DNA from: Chitinophagales bacterium
GTDB taxonomy: Bacteria > Bacteroidota > Bacteroidia > Chitinophagales > JADIYW01
Reading direction: 5' to 3'
Length of the DNA: 64,000 nucleotides
NCBI GenBank assembly: GCA_019694955.1
Contig: JAIBAX010000019.1
Span: forward strand, 1-64,000
Part shown: positions 7,446 to 17,184 of the stretch, piece by piece
Numbering within the stretch: the stretch's first letter is position 1
How the letters are laid out: each line of letters starts with the position of its first letter
The notes under the pieces: model-generated
What the model saw: the letters and a program-made list of their open reading frames with translations, nothing else
Told to the model about the DNA's origin: nothing
The model's database searches: none
Program-made: the position numbers and the translations under genes

Positions 7446-10067
7446 CTCATGCGCGCCAAAACCTAACGTCGACTTCTTACTTTGTGCTTCTTCAGGTGTA
7501 AAGCCTTTGATGTCATCTAAGATAATTTCCCTGATCTTATCAGGCGTTCTCAAATGAATGGACATCTCTGCCATTCGCAAGTTTTGCCTTTTCACTACTT
7601 GTTCTGCTAATTTCCTCATCGTTCTCGCATTACCAAAGAATTTAGATTTCTTTTGTATTAACAACTGTACGGTTTGAATCAGATACAGTTCTGCTTCAGT
7701 ATTTAGCAAGAGATTTTCTTTTGCCAACATTTTGATGCAGATGTTTACCAACTCTTCCACAGAAAAGTCTTCAAAATGTAAGGTTTTATCAAATCTCGAC
7801 ATCAACCCGGGATTTGATTCTAAGAAATGCCGCATTTCTCCTGTATATCCGGCCGCAATAACCATAAACTTTCCGCGATCATCTTCCATGCGTTTTAATA
7901 GTGTCTCTACTGCCTCTTTACCAAAATTGCTCTCTCCACCTTGCGAGGTAAGGGAATATGCTTCGTCAATGAATAAACCACCACCCATTGCCCGATTTAC
8001 CATCTCATCTGTTTTAATGGCAGTCTGTCCAACATATCCTGCGACTAAATCCTGCCGATCGCATTCCACCAAATGACCTCTTTCCAGAATACCCAGCGAC
8101 TTGAATATCTCTACTACAATCCTTGCAACGGTTGTTTTTCCTGTACCGGGGCTTCCTGTGAAAACCATATGCATAGAAAAGGCTTTCCGAACATCTTTGC
8201 CGATATCGTTATAATACTTCACCAGTTTTACAGTTTCCTCGATATCCGTTTTTATGTTGTTCAGCCCGACCATGTCTTTAAGTTCGGTCAAGGCTATTTG
8301 AAGTTTTGCTTCGTCAACAGGATAATTGACTGCTTTCTTTCTGGCATCGTCAAAAAATTTCTGTATATCTTCCGGTTTTACCAATGCCAAATCTTCCTTG
8401 CTAAAGGCTTTTAAATCACCTTGCATCATTAAACGAAGTGCCATATTTTGTTTAGCTTCTTCCATGATGCCATTGACAAGACGTGCATTTCCGAAAGTTT
8501 TATCCCTGTTCCTGTATTGGTCGATGAGGTATTTCTGGATGAGCTCATTCGCTTGTTGCTCAATAACGATATGTTTCTTCTTGGCAGCATAAGCAGAAAT
8601 TTGCATCAACTCATCCGGTGTATAATCATCGAAATGGATGATTTGTCCAATTCTGGATTTTAAACCCGGATTTTTAAATACAAATTCTTCCATTTCTTCG
8701 GTATATCCGGCAAATATCATGGCTATATTACCACTGCCATCGGACATTTCTTTGATGAGTACCTCTAAAACTTCTTTGCCATAATCATTTTCCGAGCTGC
8801 CTCTGTCTGTGAGCGAGTATGCCTCATCAATGAATAAAATACCGCCTCTTGCATCCTCAATAGCTTTTTTTACTTTTGGAGCGGTTTGACCGATGTATTC
8901 GCCCACTAAATCCGGTCGACCTACTTCGTGTACATGTCCTTTTGTCAGCAAGCCGAGGCTTTTATATATTTTTCCCAACATATTGGCAACGGTTGTTTTT
9001 CCTGTACCGGGGTTGCCGGAAAATATCAGGTTTAGGTTCGATTTAGATTGGTCGTCAAAGCCTTGTTCTTTTCTATAAGCTATGAATTTCAAATATGTAG
9101 ACAGTTCTGTAATTTCCTTTTTGACCTTTTCTAAGCCAATCAAATCGTATAGTTCTTTTGTGGCGTCTTCAAAAGTTATTTCTGTAGATGGAGCGTTGCC
9201 AATATCCGGAACGCCTTGTTTATACTCAACATTCGTCACATGCTGCGTTGTGCCTTCAAATACGATTTCCTCGCTGCCGACCTTAAATGGTACAACTGCG
9301 AATAATTTTCCCATGAATAACACTTCAAAAGTATAGTCGTCAGGTGAGAAGTAAGACCCTGATGTTGAGCCGTAACCTGTGCTAAATTCTAACTGTTTTC
9401 TTTTGTCGTTAAAGTAGTAAAAGTATTCAACAAAGCCTTTTTTATAACCCGAAGAAGTGTAAATATTAAATTGAAACTCTATGGGATTGTGGTCATCATT
9501 TAAAATCAGGTTATCAAGGGTGAGTTCTATATTTACATATTGACAACTACCGTCTTTAAATTGTGAGAGATATGTTCTGGAGCCTTTTGGTGCATCCGTA
9601 GCGCCGCTGTGGTAAAGCTTCATGGACACTACATTAAAATATGGATTTTTTTCCGCCGTCCATACACCGTAGTTGACAATATAAAAATAGGTATTGCCGA
9701 CATAGACATTGTTTACATAAAATTCGAATCTATAAGTACCTTTTTTCCAGAATGTCTTAGCTTCATTCCCCCAACCTTCATTGGCGAGAAGTATATTGGT
9801 TTCTTTGCTGACATTATATTGCTTGGTATATTTGGCTACTTCGGCATTGGTGACATTATTGAAGATTTTAAACTCGACATTGGCAACCCAATCTTCTTCA
9901 TCAAATTTCTTGTTATATAAAGCACACTCCGGGTATATATAGGCGACTTCACTTTCATCAAATACTTTCCTAAACTTTCGCTCTCCGCCCATTAAAGATT
10001 CTGAAGCGGCAAAAGTTCTTATACTCTTGAGTTTAAAGAAATCTGTGGCATTACCTGAACTTGACAT
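7443..10067 (-). CDS. Double AAA+ ATPase, CbxX/CfxQ (SpoVK-like) family, with beta-rich N-domain
   Basis: The 874 residues split into an N-terminal half (about 1-280), rich in aromatic beta strands that look like two sandwich modules, and two complete AAA+ modules. Module 1 has Walker A GNPGTGKTT near residue 350 and Walker B GGILFIDEAYSL near 412. Module 2 has GSPGTGKTT near 640 and GGGLFIDEAYSL near 700. Both have the H-x-VE-x-x-R/D-x-x-DLV-x-x-Y-x-GQTA segment and arginine-bearing NPGLKSR/NPGLMSR typical of CbxX/SpoVK proteins, which remodel partner complexes as hexamers (for example Rubisco activase CbbX). All catalytic motifs are intact. The client is unknown. It is the downstream partner of a second CbxX ATPase, 76 bases away. 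Confidence 0.92.
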   Translation of the reverse strand: MSSSGNATDFFKLKSIRTFAASESLMGGERKFRKVFDESEVAYIYPECALYNKKFDEEDWVANVEFKIFNNVTNAEVAKYTKQYNVSKETNILLANEGWGNEAKTFWKKGTYRFEFYVNNVYVGNTYFYIVNYGVWTAEKNPYFNVVSMKLYHSGATDAPKGSRTYLSQFKDGSCQYVNIELTLDNLILNDDHNPIEFQFNIYTSSGYKKGFVEYFYYFNDKRKQLEFSTGYGSTSGSYFSPDDYTFEVLFMGKLFAVVPFKVGSEEIVFEGTTQHVTNVEYKQGVPDIGNAPSTEITFEDATKELYDLIGLEKVKKEITELSTYLKFIAYRKEQGFDDQSKSNLNLIFSGNPGTGKTTVANMLGKIYKSLGLLTKGHVHEVGRPDLVGEYIGQTAPKVKKAIEDARGGILFIDEAYSLTDRGSSENDYGKEVLEVLIKEMSDGSGNIAMIFAGYTEEMEEFVFKNPGLKSRIGQIIHFDDYTPDELMQISAYAAKKKHIVIEQQANELIQKYLIDQYRNRDKTFGNARLVNGIMEEAKQNMALRLMMQGDLKAFSKEDLALVKPEDIQKFFDDARKKAVNYPVDEAKLQIALTELKDMVGLNNIKTDIEETVKLVKYYNDIGKDVRKAFSMHMVFTGSPGTGKTTVARIVVEIFKSLGILERGHLVECDRQDLVAGYVGQTAIKTDEMVNRAMGGGLFIDEAYSLTSQGGESNFGKEAVETLLKRMEDDRGKFMVIAAGYTGEMRHFLESNPGLMSRFDKTLHFEDFSVEELVNICIKMLAKENLLLNTEAELYLIQTVQLLIQKKSKFFGNARTMRKLAEQVVKRQNLRMAEMSIHLRTPDKIREIILDDIKGFTPEEAQSKKSTLGFGAHE

Positions 10068-10143
10068 AATTTGGTTTTATATTGTAAAATTGGAATTATT
10101 TAAGCTATTTTTTTGATATTTTGAAGAAAATTAATAAAATCGG

Positions 10144-12060
10144 TTATTCCTGTTTTTTTACATGTTCATCAAATACCAATAAATTTTTTATGGATGCTTT
10201 TACTTCCGGAATATCGGGTTCTTCTAAAGATATCAGTAATTCCTTCGTTATGGGTGTGATGGCCACCAACCTGTTGGCTTGGTTGGCAATGATTTGCTCA
10301 AATAAGTTTCTGACGACCCTGGCATTCCCGAATGACGGATTTCTGTTCTCATATAACCCGTCAAAAATGAATGATAATTTTTCTTCGGCATCTTGGGTGA
10401 TAACAAAGTCTGCCTTTTTCGCATACAATTTAAAAATCTCCATCATCTCAGCAGCCGTATAATGATCGAAATTAAAATATCTATTGAATCGTGACTGTAA
10501 TCCGGGGTTGGATTGTATGAATGTTTTCATTTCATCCGGATAACCGGCAGCAATGACAACCAAATCATCCCGATGGTCTTCCATTCTTTTTAGCAATGCT
10601 TCAATGGCTTCATGTCCAAAATCTCGACCGAATTCGTCTTTTGCCAAAGAATATGCCTCATCAATAAACAAGACTCCATTGAGGGCTGCCTTCACCACTT
10701 CATCTACTTTCAGTGCCGTTTGACCAACAAATCCGGCAACCAGCCCGGCGCGATCTGTCTCTACCAAATGTCCGCCTGAAATATAACCTAAATGCTTGAA
10801 GATCCTGCCTAGTAGACGCGCAATAGTCGTTTTTCCCGTACCGGGAGGTCCCATGAATACGGAATGTAAAGCCCTTTCAATTGGCTTAAGCCCTTCGGTT
10901 TCCCTCAGTTTTTGTATTTTTAGGAAGTTGATTAAGTCGGAAATATCTTTCTTAATATTTTTTAATCCTACCAACTCATTGAGTTCCTTCATGACGTCTT
11001 CCAAGGTTTCATTTTCAGGCACATTGCTTTGCTTGACGTTATCTAGTTTTTTCTTTGGAGCGGTACACAATTGCCCTACCTGCTGGAGTATCACTTCTTC
11101 TTCTTTGGTAATATTTCCGTCTGCCTTGGCCATTAGATTGGCAATTCTATTATAATGTGTACCTACCGCACTCAGTGTACCATGTTCCATTCTTGCCAAA
11201 AGTACAGGGAGTATCAATTGATCACTGAATTCCCCGCCCACTTCGAGAAACCTTGCTTGCTTAACTTTTGCGATGCTATCACTAAACTTTGGGTTGATGA
11301 CCATTTGATTGAGGCGTTCTAAGCTGAGGTTTTCTGCCATATCGTTCCCTTGAAGCTTCTCAAAAAAATATGCCAATAAAAATTGTTGTGGTAAGGCAAC
11401 AGGATTTTTTTCTAACTTGTTGAAAATAAAAATCAAGTCCTGTACCATTACATGCCAAGGTTTAAATTCTTGTGCCAGCGATTCCGATTTTGTCAGCGAT
11501 TTCTGTAAGTTATCCATGAAAACGGCATCTGCTTCTAAGGTAGCACTCAATGATTCTAATTGATTGCCTTCTGTTTGTGCTTGTTCCAATATATCCTCGT
11601 TTATTACGAAGGTATTTTCCGAGGATGTATCAGGATGCATCAGCTTTTTTAATGGGTCAGACTTCCCTTTTCCTTCGGGATTAAAATCGCCTTTAGAAAT
11701 CTTTACGAGCATTTCCTTAAAAGCTTTTGCCATCTTGTCATCTGCAAAAATAGGCTTCAAATCGGTGGGTTGTAGGGACTTTTCCAATTCAAACAATGGA
11801 ATAAAGATATTTTTCTTGTCTCTTAGGAAATGAAAGCCTTTGTCTGTCAACACAAAACCCGTAAAAGTGAGCATGTCTTTTTGGTCAAGAACGAAAACGA
11901 TTTCTTCAGAAGAAAGTTTCAAAGATGGTAAGGCTTGCGAAATCGATAATACCTTCATGGGTGGCAGCTGCCCCGGTCCATAAAAAGGTTTTTCCAAATG
12001 ATAGGTTTCCACAAATGTTTCTACCATATTTTCCAATGCCCTCAATAATCCTGTTGCCAT
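10144..12060 (-). CDS. AAA+ ATPase, CbxX/CfxQ family, with TerB-like helical region
   Basis: The 638 residues have a long, mainly helical N-terminal half and one C-terminal AAA+ module. Near residue 313 an ANLMAKADGNITKEEEVIL stretch resembles the metal-binding acidic turn of TerB-like domains. The AAA+ module has Walker A GPPGTGKTT near residue 405, the VGQTALKVDEVV segment, Walker B GVLFIDEAYSL near 466 and an arginine in NPGLQSR. The module is closest in style to the second module of its neighbour. It is the first gene of a likely two-gene operon with the double AAA+ protein at 7443-10067. The pairing suggests joint action on one target (inference). The target is unknown. Confidence 0.9.
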   Translation of the reverse strand: MATGLLRALENMVETFVETYHLEKPFYGPGQLPPMKVLSISQALPSLKLSSEEIVFVLDQKDMLTFTGFVLTDKGFHFLRDKKNIFIPLFELEKSLQPTDLKPIFADDKMAKAFKEMLVKISKGDFNPEGKGKSDPLKKLMHPDTSSENTFVINEDILEQAQTEGNQLESLSATLEADAVFMDNLQKSLTKSESLAQEFKPWHVMVQDLIFIFNKLEKNPVALPQQFLLAYFFEKLQGNDMAENLSLERLNQMVINPKFSDSIAKVKQARFLEVGGEFSDQLILPVLLARMEHGTLSAVGTHYNRIANLMAKADGNITKEEEVILQQVGQLCTAPKKKLDNVKQSNVPENETLEDVMKELNELVGLKNIKKDISDLINFLKIQKLRETEGLKPIERALHSVFMGPPGTGKTTIARLLGRIFKHLGYISGGHLVETDRAGLVAGFVGQTALKVDEVVKAALNGVLFIDEAYSLAKDEFGRDFGHEAIEALLKRMEDHRDDLVVIAAGYPDEMKTFIQSNPGLQSRFNRYFNFDHYTAAEMMEIFKLYAKKADFVITQDAEEKLSFIFDGLYENRNPSFGNARVVRNLFEQIIANQANRLVAITPITKELLISLEEPDIPEVKASIKNLLVFDEHVKKQE

Positions 12061-12184
12061 GTTTTTTTTGGTAAATATGCAGAAAATGGTTGGATTTTAG
12101 AGATTTTAACACCAAAAAATTAACAAGTATTAATGATAAGGGATATACAAAATAGATATCATAGTTTTGCTAAAAATTCCTTGT

Positions 12185-12892
12185 ATGATACCAAATATGA
12201 TTCAACATCTAAGAAAAAACGGACAATTGCCGATTATTACAGCGCTAGCTTTTTCTACTATTTTTGGGATGATCTTAGTCGCTATTCGAGTTTATATCAC
12301 CGGAACTTTTAGTTTTTTATTTTTGTACTGGAATATCATTTTAGCCATATTTCCTTTGGTGGTGAGCATATTTCTGGCAACATTGGAAGACAAAACGAAT
12401 CTTTCCGGATGGTTTTTTTGGTCGTTGGTGATCGTATGGTTGTTGTTTTTTCCTAATGCGCCTTATATTATTACTGACTTATTTCATTTGAAACAAAGAA
12501 ATTTTCCTTATTGGTACGACTTGGGTGTGTTGATGTTGTTTTCGTGGAATGGTACGGTCATCGGGTTTCTTTCTTTGAACTATGTACAGATATTGATTAA
12601 TAAGCGATATAACCACCGTTTGGGATGGGTCTTTGCTTTATTGGCCATTTTTCTAGGAAGCTTTGGCATTTATTTAGGAAGATATTTAAGATGGAATAGT
12701 TGGGATGTTATTACTAATCCCATTGATTTAATGCAAGATATCCTTATACGAATGCTTCATCCATATAATCACCCAAAAACCGTTGGCGTTACGTTATTAT
12801 TTACTATGCTCTTATCAGTTATGTATATAACATTGAATTTATTTGGAGAAGGCTCTGAAAATAAAAAAAATAATCGATTGGAAGAAATATAG
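12185..12892 (+). CDS. DUF1361 integral membrane protein
   Basis: About 235 residues with six or more hydrophobic segments. The DUF1361 signatures are present: WLLFFPNAPYIITDLFHL in the middle and LGRYLRWNSWD later. The family is an uncharacterised inner-membrane protein found in many bacteria. The ATG at 12185 fits better than a TTG at 12167. It is divergent from the AAA+ operon and ends 95 bases before the peroxidase gene, so it is probably transcribed separately. Confidence 0.88.
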   Translation: MIPNMIQHLRKNGQLPIITALAFSTIFGMILVAIRVYITGTFSFLFLYWNIILAIFPLVVSIFLATLEDKTNLSGWFFWSLVIVWLLFFPNAPYIITDLFHLKQRNFPYWYDLGVLMLFSWNGTVIGFLSLNYVQILINKRYNHRLGWVFALLAIFLGSFGIYLGRYLRWNSWDVITNPIDLMQDILIRMLHPYNHPKTVGVTLLFTMLLSVMYITLNLFGEGSENKKNNRLEEI

Positions 12893-12987
12893 CGGCTCTA
12901 TAAAACTGTCCTTTTTAACACAATTTTATTTATCATTAAGGAAATCTTAAGATAAGTAGTTGTTTTTTTGTCTTAAAGAAAAGTATT

Positions 12988-14040
12988 ATGAAAATAGTAA
13001 ACAAAATGATTAAAATCCTTTTGTCAATTGTATTTTTAGGACAATTAATTGGATGCAAACCTAAGGACAAACTTGACAGAAGTAAGATTTATGTTGGCAA
13101 AGATTCCATTCAAGCTTTGGCTGCCAATTTATTTCAGGTGCTTCCTGATAGTGTACCCAATCCTGACAATCCACTTAGTTTTGAAAAGATAGCTTTGGGG
13201 AAGATGTTATATTATGACACAAAACTCTCCAATAAAGGAAATAATAGTTGTAACTCTTGTCATAATCTATCTACTTTCGGAGTAGACAATAAATCATTCT
13301 CTGTTGGAGATGACGGGTTGAATGGTGGCAGGAATTCGCCTACGGTATTAAATGCTGCCTTACATGCTTTTCAATTTTGGGATGGAAGGGCGAAAGATGT
13401 AGAAGAACAAGCAGGTATGCCGATTCTTAATCCGATAGAAATGCATATTCCGAATGAACGATTTTTGGAAGAAAAATTAAAAAATGATCCCAACTACGTA
13501 AAGCTTTTCAAGGAAGCCTTCCCTGATGCTTCAGCACCATTGACTTATGAGCATATAAGAATGGCTATTGCAGCTTTTGAAAGAACGCTCTTGACGCCTT
13601 CAAGATTTGATGATTATTTGGCCGGAAATAAAGATGCACTAACTCAGAAAGAAAAAACAGGCCTTAATACTTTCATTTCTATCGGCTGTACTACCTGTCA
13701 TTCCGGAGTTGCATTGGGAGGAAATATGTTTCAGAAGTTCGGTGTATTTGGAAATTATTGGGAATTTACAAAAAGTGCTAAAATTGACTCTGGTCGAGTG
13801 AGCATTACAAAAAATAATTCAGATGTATTTGTTTTTAAAACACCTTCTCTAAGAAATATTGAAAAGACATATCCATACTTTCATGATGGAAGTGTTTCGG
13901 ATCTAAAATCAGCTATTTCTATTATGGCTAAATTACAATTGAATAAAACGCTTTCAGAAGAAGAAGTGACAAATATTGAGGCATTTTTACAATCACTTAC
14001 TGGGAAAGTTCCTGAAGATGCCCTTGTAAATCCTTTCTAA
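12988..14040 (+). CDS. Di-heme cytochrome c peroxidase, lipoprotein
   Basis: 350 residues of the CcpA/MauG family, which reduces periplasmic hydrogen peroxide with electrons from small cytochromes. A lipoprotein signal ends at the lipobox LIGC, so the protein should be membrane-tethered in the periplasm. Two c-type heme sites are present: CNSCH near residue 88 and CTTCH near residue 234. Between them lie GRNSPTVLNAA and FWDGRAKDVEEQA, characteristic of the family, and FHDGSV lies near the C-terminus. Followed by a strong terminator-like hairpin at 14079-14108, so probably monocistronic. Confidence 0.94.
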   Translation: MKIVNKMIKILLSIVFLGQLIGCKPKDKLDRSKIYVGKDSIQALAANLFQVLPDSVPNPDNPLSFEKIALGKMLYYDTKLSNKGNNSCNSCHNLSTFGVDNKSFSVGDDGLNGGRNSPTVLNAALHAFQFWDGRAKDVEEQAGMPILNPIEMHIPNERFLEEKLKNDPNYVKLFKEAFPDASAPLTYEHIRMAIAAFERTLLTPSRFDDYLAGNKDALTQKEKTGLNTFISIGCTTCHSGVALGGNMFQKFGVFGNYWEFTKSAKIDSGRVSITKNNSDVFVFKTPSLRNIEKTYPYFHDGSVSDLKSAISIMAKLQLNKTLSEEEVTNIEAFLQSLTGKVPEDALVNPF

Positions 14041-14078
14041 CAGAACAATTAAGAACGATTTTTATCTTTTTTTCATTT

Positions 14079-14112
14079 ACGACCGTTTATTTCAAATTAG
14101 ACGGTCGTTTTT
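14079..14112 (+). terminator. Rho-independent terminator after the peroxidase gene
   Basis: ACGACCGT (14079-14086) pairs perfectly with ACGGTCGT (14101-14108) across a 14-base loop and is followed by TTTT. It sits 38 bases past the peroxidase stop codon. Confidence 0.75.
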
Positions 14113-14192
14113 ATTAACTGACAAAAATCATAGAGCAAGCTAATAAATATCATAGTATTTACTAGGTAAGTTGAATAATTTTGAATAAAAAA

Positions 14193-14603
14193 ATGATACA
14201 ATATACTATTCAACCGGAAATGAAATTAGAAGACTTCAAGCATTGGTTTAGAGGTCAGTTTGAAGGATTAAAGATTGAGTTTTTTACACAAGGGCATGGT
14301 GTGCAAGAGCCTTCTGTAAAAAGCAATATGATAAAGGACGTACACCTCACACTTGGAGAAGTATTTCATGTAAAGGAATCCTTTCACATTTCCATCGATG
14401 CTAATACCACTGTTGGAGATTTCGAACAATATTTGAGAAAACACGCTGATATTCATGTACAGATTTTTCGAAAGGCGGGACATGAATGGTTGGAAACGAT
14501 TATTACAGACAATAAAACGATATTCTTTTTAAATAGAAAAGCAATAGAAGACAGTCGACCGCTTGCACAGGATGAGCCGTTAGATTATCATGAACAAGAA
14601 TAA
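14193..14603 (+). CDS. Conserved hypothetical protein next to UspA
   Basis: About 136 residues, no signal peptide, no membrane segment. The sequence alternates amphipathic strands (VHLTLGEVFHVKESFHISIDANTTVGDF) with helices (EDFKHWFRGQFEG, FEQYLRKHADI), suggesting a small alpha/beta cytoplasmic protein. I do not recognise the family. It ends 20 bases before the UspA gene on the same strand, so the two are probably cotranscribed and it may have a stress-related role (inference). The ATG at 14193 is preferred to a TTG at 14181. Confidence 0.7.
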   Translation: MIQYTIQPEMKLEDFKHWFRGQFEGLKIEFFTQGHGVQEPSVKSNMIKDVHLTLGEVFHVKESFHISIDANTTVGDFEQYLRKHADIHVQIFRKAGHEWLETIITDNKTIFFLNRKAIEDSRPLAQDEPLDYHEQE

Positions 14604-14623
14604 CTAACAAAAAATATACTTAT

Positions 14624-15445
14624 ATGAAAATTTTAGTTCCAACAGATTTTTCCGCTTGCGCCAATAACGCAGCTAATTTTGCCTGTGAACTCGCCGGACA
14701 TTTGGATGCCGAAGTTGTTTTTTTTCACAGCATTTGGCCTTTCAACACACTAGAGCCTATGGCATATACGTCTACTTTTGCCAACGAATATTATGAAGCC
14801 AGAGAAAAACGCATGAAAGAGTATACTGCTGAAATGTGTAACAAGTATGGAAACAATACCAAAATATCCGGCATATGTAAAATTGGCTTTTCTGTTCAAG
14901 ACATTACTGAAACCGCAGAAAAGGAAAAATTCAACTTAATAGTGATGGGTACGCAAGGGGCAGAAGGTATTTCGGGATTTACTTTTGGCTCTAATACGGG
15001 TGGTGTTATTGGCAAAACAAAGGTTGCCGTATTAGCCGTTCCAAAAAAGTACGCTTTTAATAAGGTTCAGAATGCTATAGTTTATGCTACCGGACTTACC
15101 GAGAAACCTAGTAAATCCTCTAAGCAAACATTAAAAAATATTTTAGATGTCTTTCGTCTACCATTAAAGACCGTTTATGTAAATACGAAACATTCTGAGA
15201 TCATTAATAAGAGTGTGCCACTAAATTTGGCAAAATCTATGGGATTGGATGCCATTGATTTTCATTCGATAGACAGCAGCAATATTCATAAAGCCATTAG
15301 CATATTTACCGATTCTGTTGATGCAGGAATGTTGATTATGGTAGGTAGAAGGCATAATTTTTTAGAAAAGCTTTTTGTCGAAAGTGTTTCCAAAAAGGCA
15401 GCTTATCATGTCAAGATTCCACTTTTAGTACTGCATGAGGAGTAG
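14624..15445 (+). CDS. Universal stress protein, two Usp domains
   Basis: 273 residues. The first Usp domain opens with KILVPTDFSACANNAANFA and ends with the nucleotide-binding signature GTQGAEGISGFTFGSN followed by TKVAVLAVP. The second half (about 145-273) is a more divergent copy ending in MVGRRHNFLEKLF and KIPLLVLHEE. Tandem Usp proteins of this kind are common in Bacteroidota; the family binds ATP and helps cells survive starvation or redox stress. It probably shares a transcript with the small gene just upstream. Confidence 0.92.
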   Translation: MKILVPTDFSACANNAANFACELAGHLDAEVVFFHSIWPFNTLEPMAYTSTFANEYYEAREKRMKEYTAEMCNKYGNNTKISGICKIGFSVQDITETAEKEKFNLIVMGTQGAEGISGFTFGSNTGGVIGKTKVAVLAVPKKYAFNKVQNAIVYATGLTEKPSKSSKQTLKNILDVFRLPLKTVYVNTKHSEIINKSVPLNLAKSMGLDAIDFHSIDSSNIHKAISIFTDSVDAGMLIMVGRRHNFLEKLFVESVSKKAAYHVKIPLLVLHEE

Positions 15446-15477
15446 GAGATTGGTCATTCGTCATTGGTTTAGATTTA

Positions 15478-16422
15478 TCAATAGATAAAATTCAGTACTT
15501 TACTGACATTCGTGAGCGTGATAGGAGCGAAGCCGGCATATTCTCCATCCATATCAATGGCTAAAGGTCTTCTGTCGGCGGGGGCTATGGTGATTTCGTT
15601 AAATCGATGATATTGCACTTCCGGATGATTTACTTTTTTGCATTGCTTGACTGTATCAAGGTTTTTCATATAATCTATAATATTGATATTGCCAAGAATA
15701 GCTATTTCAAACTTGCCGTCGTTGATTTCAGCTTCAGGTGCTACCCCTAAACCACTGCCAAACCATTTGCCATTGGCAACAATGAAATTCATGACATTGC
15801 CTTTCCACTCCCAACCATCGGCATGTGCTTTAATGTAAGACTTTTTGTAGGTTAAAAATGTAGTGGCAATGCGAATGCCATATTGTACTTGATTGCTCAG
15901 CAATGGCAGCTTGTTCTCCAGTTTTCGCACCACCTCACCGCCCATACCTACATCTGTAATGTTAACAAAAAAACGGGTGGTTGGCTGTAAATTTTTATCA
16001 TAAAAGCTTGTAAATCCAATGTCTACCAAATGGCTACTTCCACTTTCTATTAGTGTTTTCAATCGATTCACATCAAAACTCACTTGTATGGTTCGGGAGA
16101 AATCGTTTCCAGTGCCCGCTGGCAGTAGTCCGAGTTTAACTTGCTTTACAGATTCAAAATCATAGTCTTTTAGTGTATTGCCATTCCCGGTTTTAAAATA
16201 CGACAGAACGCCATTAATGGTTTCATTATGTGTACCGTCCCCGCCAACTGTAATAATGATTTCAAACTTTTCTTCTATGGCTTGCTTTGCCAATATGGAA
16301 ATATGTCCGGAAAAGTCGGAAATGAAAATCTTATATTCCCATCCGGAAAATCCCTGATGGATGGCATTGACCACATGATCATAATTCTTAACAATGCGAT
16401 TGATTAGAAAAGCTATTTTCAT
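15478..16422 (-). CDS. Diacylglycerol/sphingosine kinase family lipid kinase (YegS-like)
   Basis: About 314 residues. The catalytic-domain hallmarks are clear: GGDGTHNETINGVL near residue 60 and LPAGTGNDFSRTI near residue 105, followed by the beta-sandwich C-terminal domain ending in AIDMDGEYAG. The family phosphorylates lipid hydroxyls, typically diacylglycerol for phosphatidic acid recycling or a sphingoid base. The ATG at 16422 is preferred because KIAFLINRI is the usual first strand; an in-frame start at 16473 would add 17 residues without family support. Convergent with UspA, with 32 bases between the stops. Confidence 0.92.
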   Translation of the reverse strand: MKIAFLINRIVKNYDHVVNAIHQGFSGWEYKIFISDFSGHISILAKQAIEEKFEIIITVGGDGTHNETINGVLSYFKTGNGNTLKDYDFESVKQVKLGLLPAGTGNDFSRTIQVSFDVNRLKTLIESGSSHLVDIGFTSFYDKNLQPTTRFFVNITDVGMGGEVVRKLENKLPLLSNQVQYGIRIATTFLTYKKSYIKAHADGWEWKGNVMNFIVANGKWFGSGLGVAPEAEINDGKFEIAILGNINIIDYMKNLDTVKQCKKVNHPEVQYHRFNEITIAPADRRPLAIDMDGEYAGFAPITLTNVSKVLNFIY

Positions 16423-16577
16423 GACATAAATGGTTAGTGAAACAAAATAAGAAGAATTTATATCAATAGACAAAAAAGGTTCATTATTTTTGTTCTTGCA
16501 CTAAACTTTCCAGCGCCTTGCTTCTAATCTTTTATAAGATAAACGAACACGCTATCAAAGTGCATAATGCATTAGAT

Positions 16578-17177
16578 TTATTTGGCGTCGGTGAACAGCA
16601 GCTTGGGAACGTATAAATAACAAGTACTTCCATGATAGAGGTACTTATGAGCATTTGTATTGTATGGTACGGTAAGCATGCCTATTTCACTTGATTTTTC
16701 ATTGGTTGCATCTATTGTTTTTCTTAGAGTCGGATATAGTTGCGCTTTATCTGTTATCACGTCAAAGTTGCCCGTATAGACTTCGAAAGGCTTGGAAACA
16801 TCAAAAAAGGAGTATTGACAAGAGTTTACCGTTTCTAAAAGCGTGAATATTTCTTCAGATGCCGGGTATTTTTTCAAAAAAAATAACGCTTCCTTCGAAA
16901 GTAAATAATCTTCTTTAATATTTGTATAAGTACAGGTTTGAACCCAAATGGAATCTGCTGGTTGTCCTTTAAATATTGAATCGATGGCTACATGAATAAA
17001 AGAGGCTTCTCCTTCCATGGTTCTCACTTTTTTTATTTCTACGACTTTCCCTTGCACAATCATATCAGCATTCATGGTGAGTGCTTCCAATGATACCGCT
17101 GAAAAAATTTCTGATTTCGCAGATAATGAAAGTAATAACAGCCCGATAGTAAATAAGAATGATTTCATTTTCTCCAT
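16578..17177 (-). CDS. Periplasmic protein of unknown function
   Basis: 199 residues. A Sec signal peptide (KSFLFTIGLLLLSLSAKS) is followed by a compact domain whose ADMIVQGKVVEIKKVRT and HVAIDSIFKGQPADSIWVQT strands resemble an OB-like beta-barrel seen in assorted extracytoplasmic proteins (weak inference). Both ATG codons at 17177 and 17168 are possible. It starts only 7 bases after the stop of yqgE on the same strand, so it is probably cotranscribed, but no functional link is evident. I do not recognise the family. Confidence 0.75.
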   Translation of the reverse strand: MEKMKSFLFTIGLLLLSLSAKSEIFSAVSLEALTMNADMIVQGKVVEIKKVRTMEGEASFIHVAIDSIFKGQPADSIWVQTCTYTNIKEDYLLSKEALFFLKKYPASEEIFTLLETVNSCQYSFFDVSKPFEVYTGNFDVITDKAQLYPTLRKTIDATNEKSSEIGMLTVPYNTNAHKYLYHGSTCYLYVPKLLFTDAK

Positions 17178-17184
17178 TAATCTA

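Noticed and set aside
10121-10462. Plus-strand open frames opposite the AAA+ genes
   Set aside because: They lie antisense to intact AAA+ motifs and show no domain or signal of their own.
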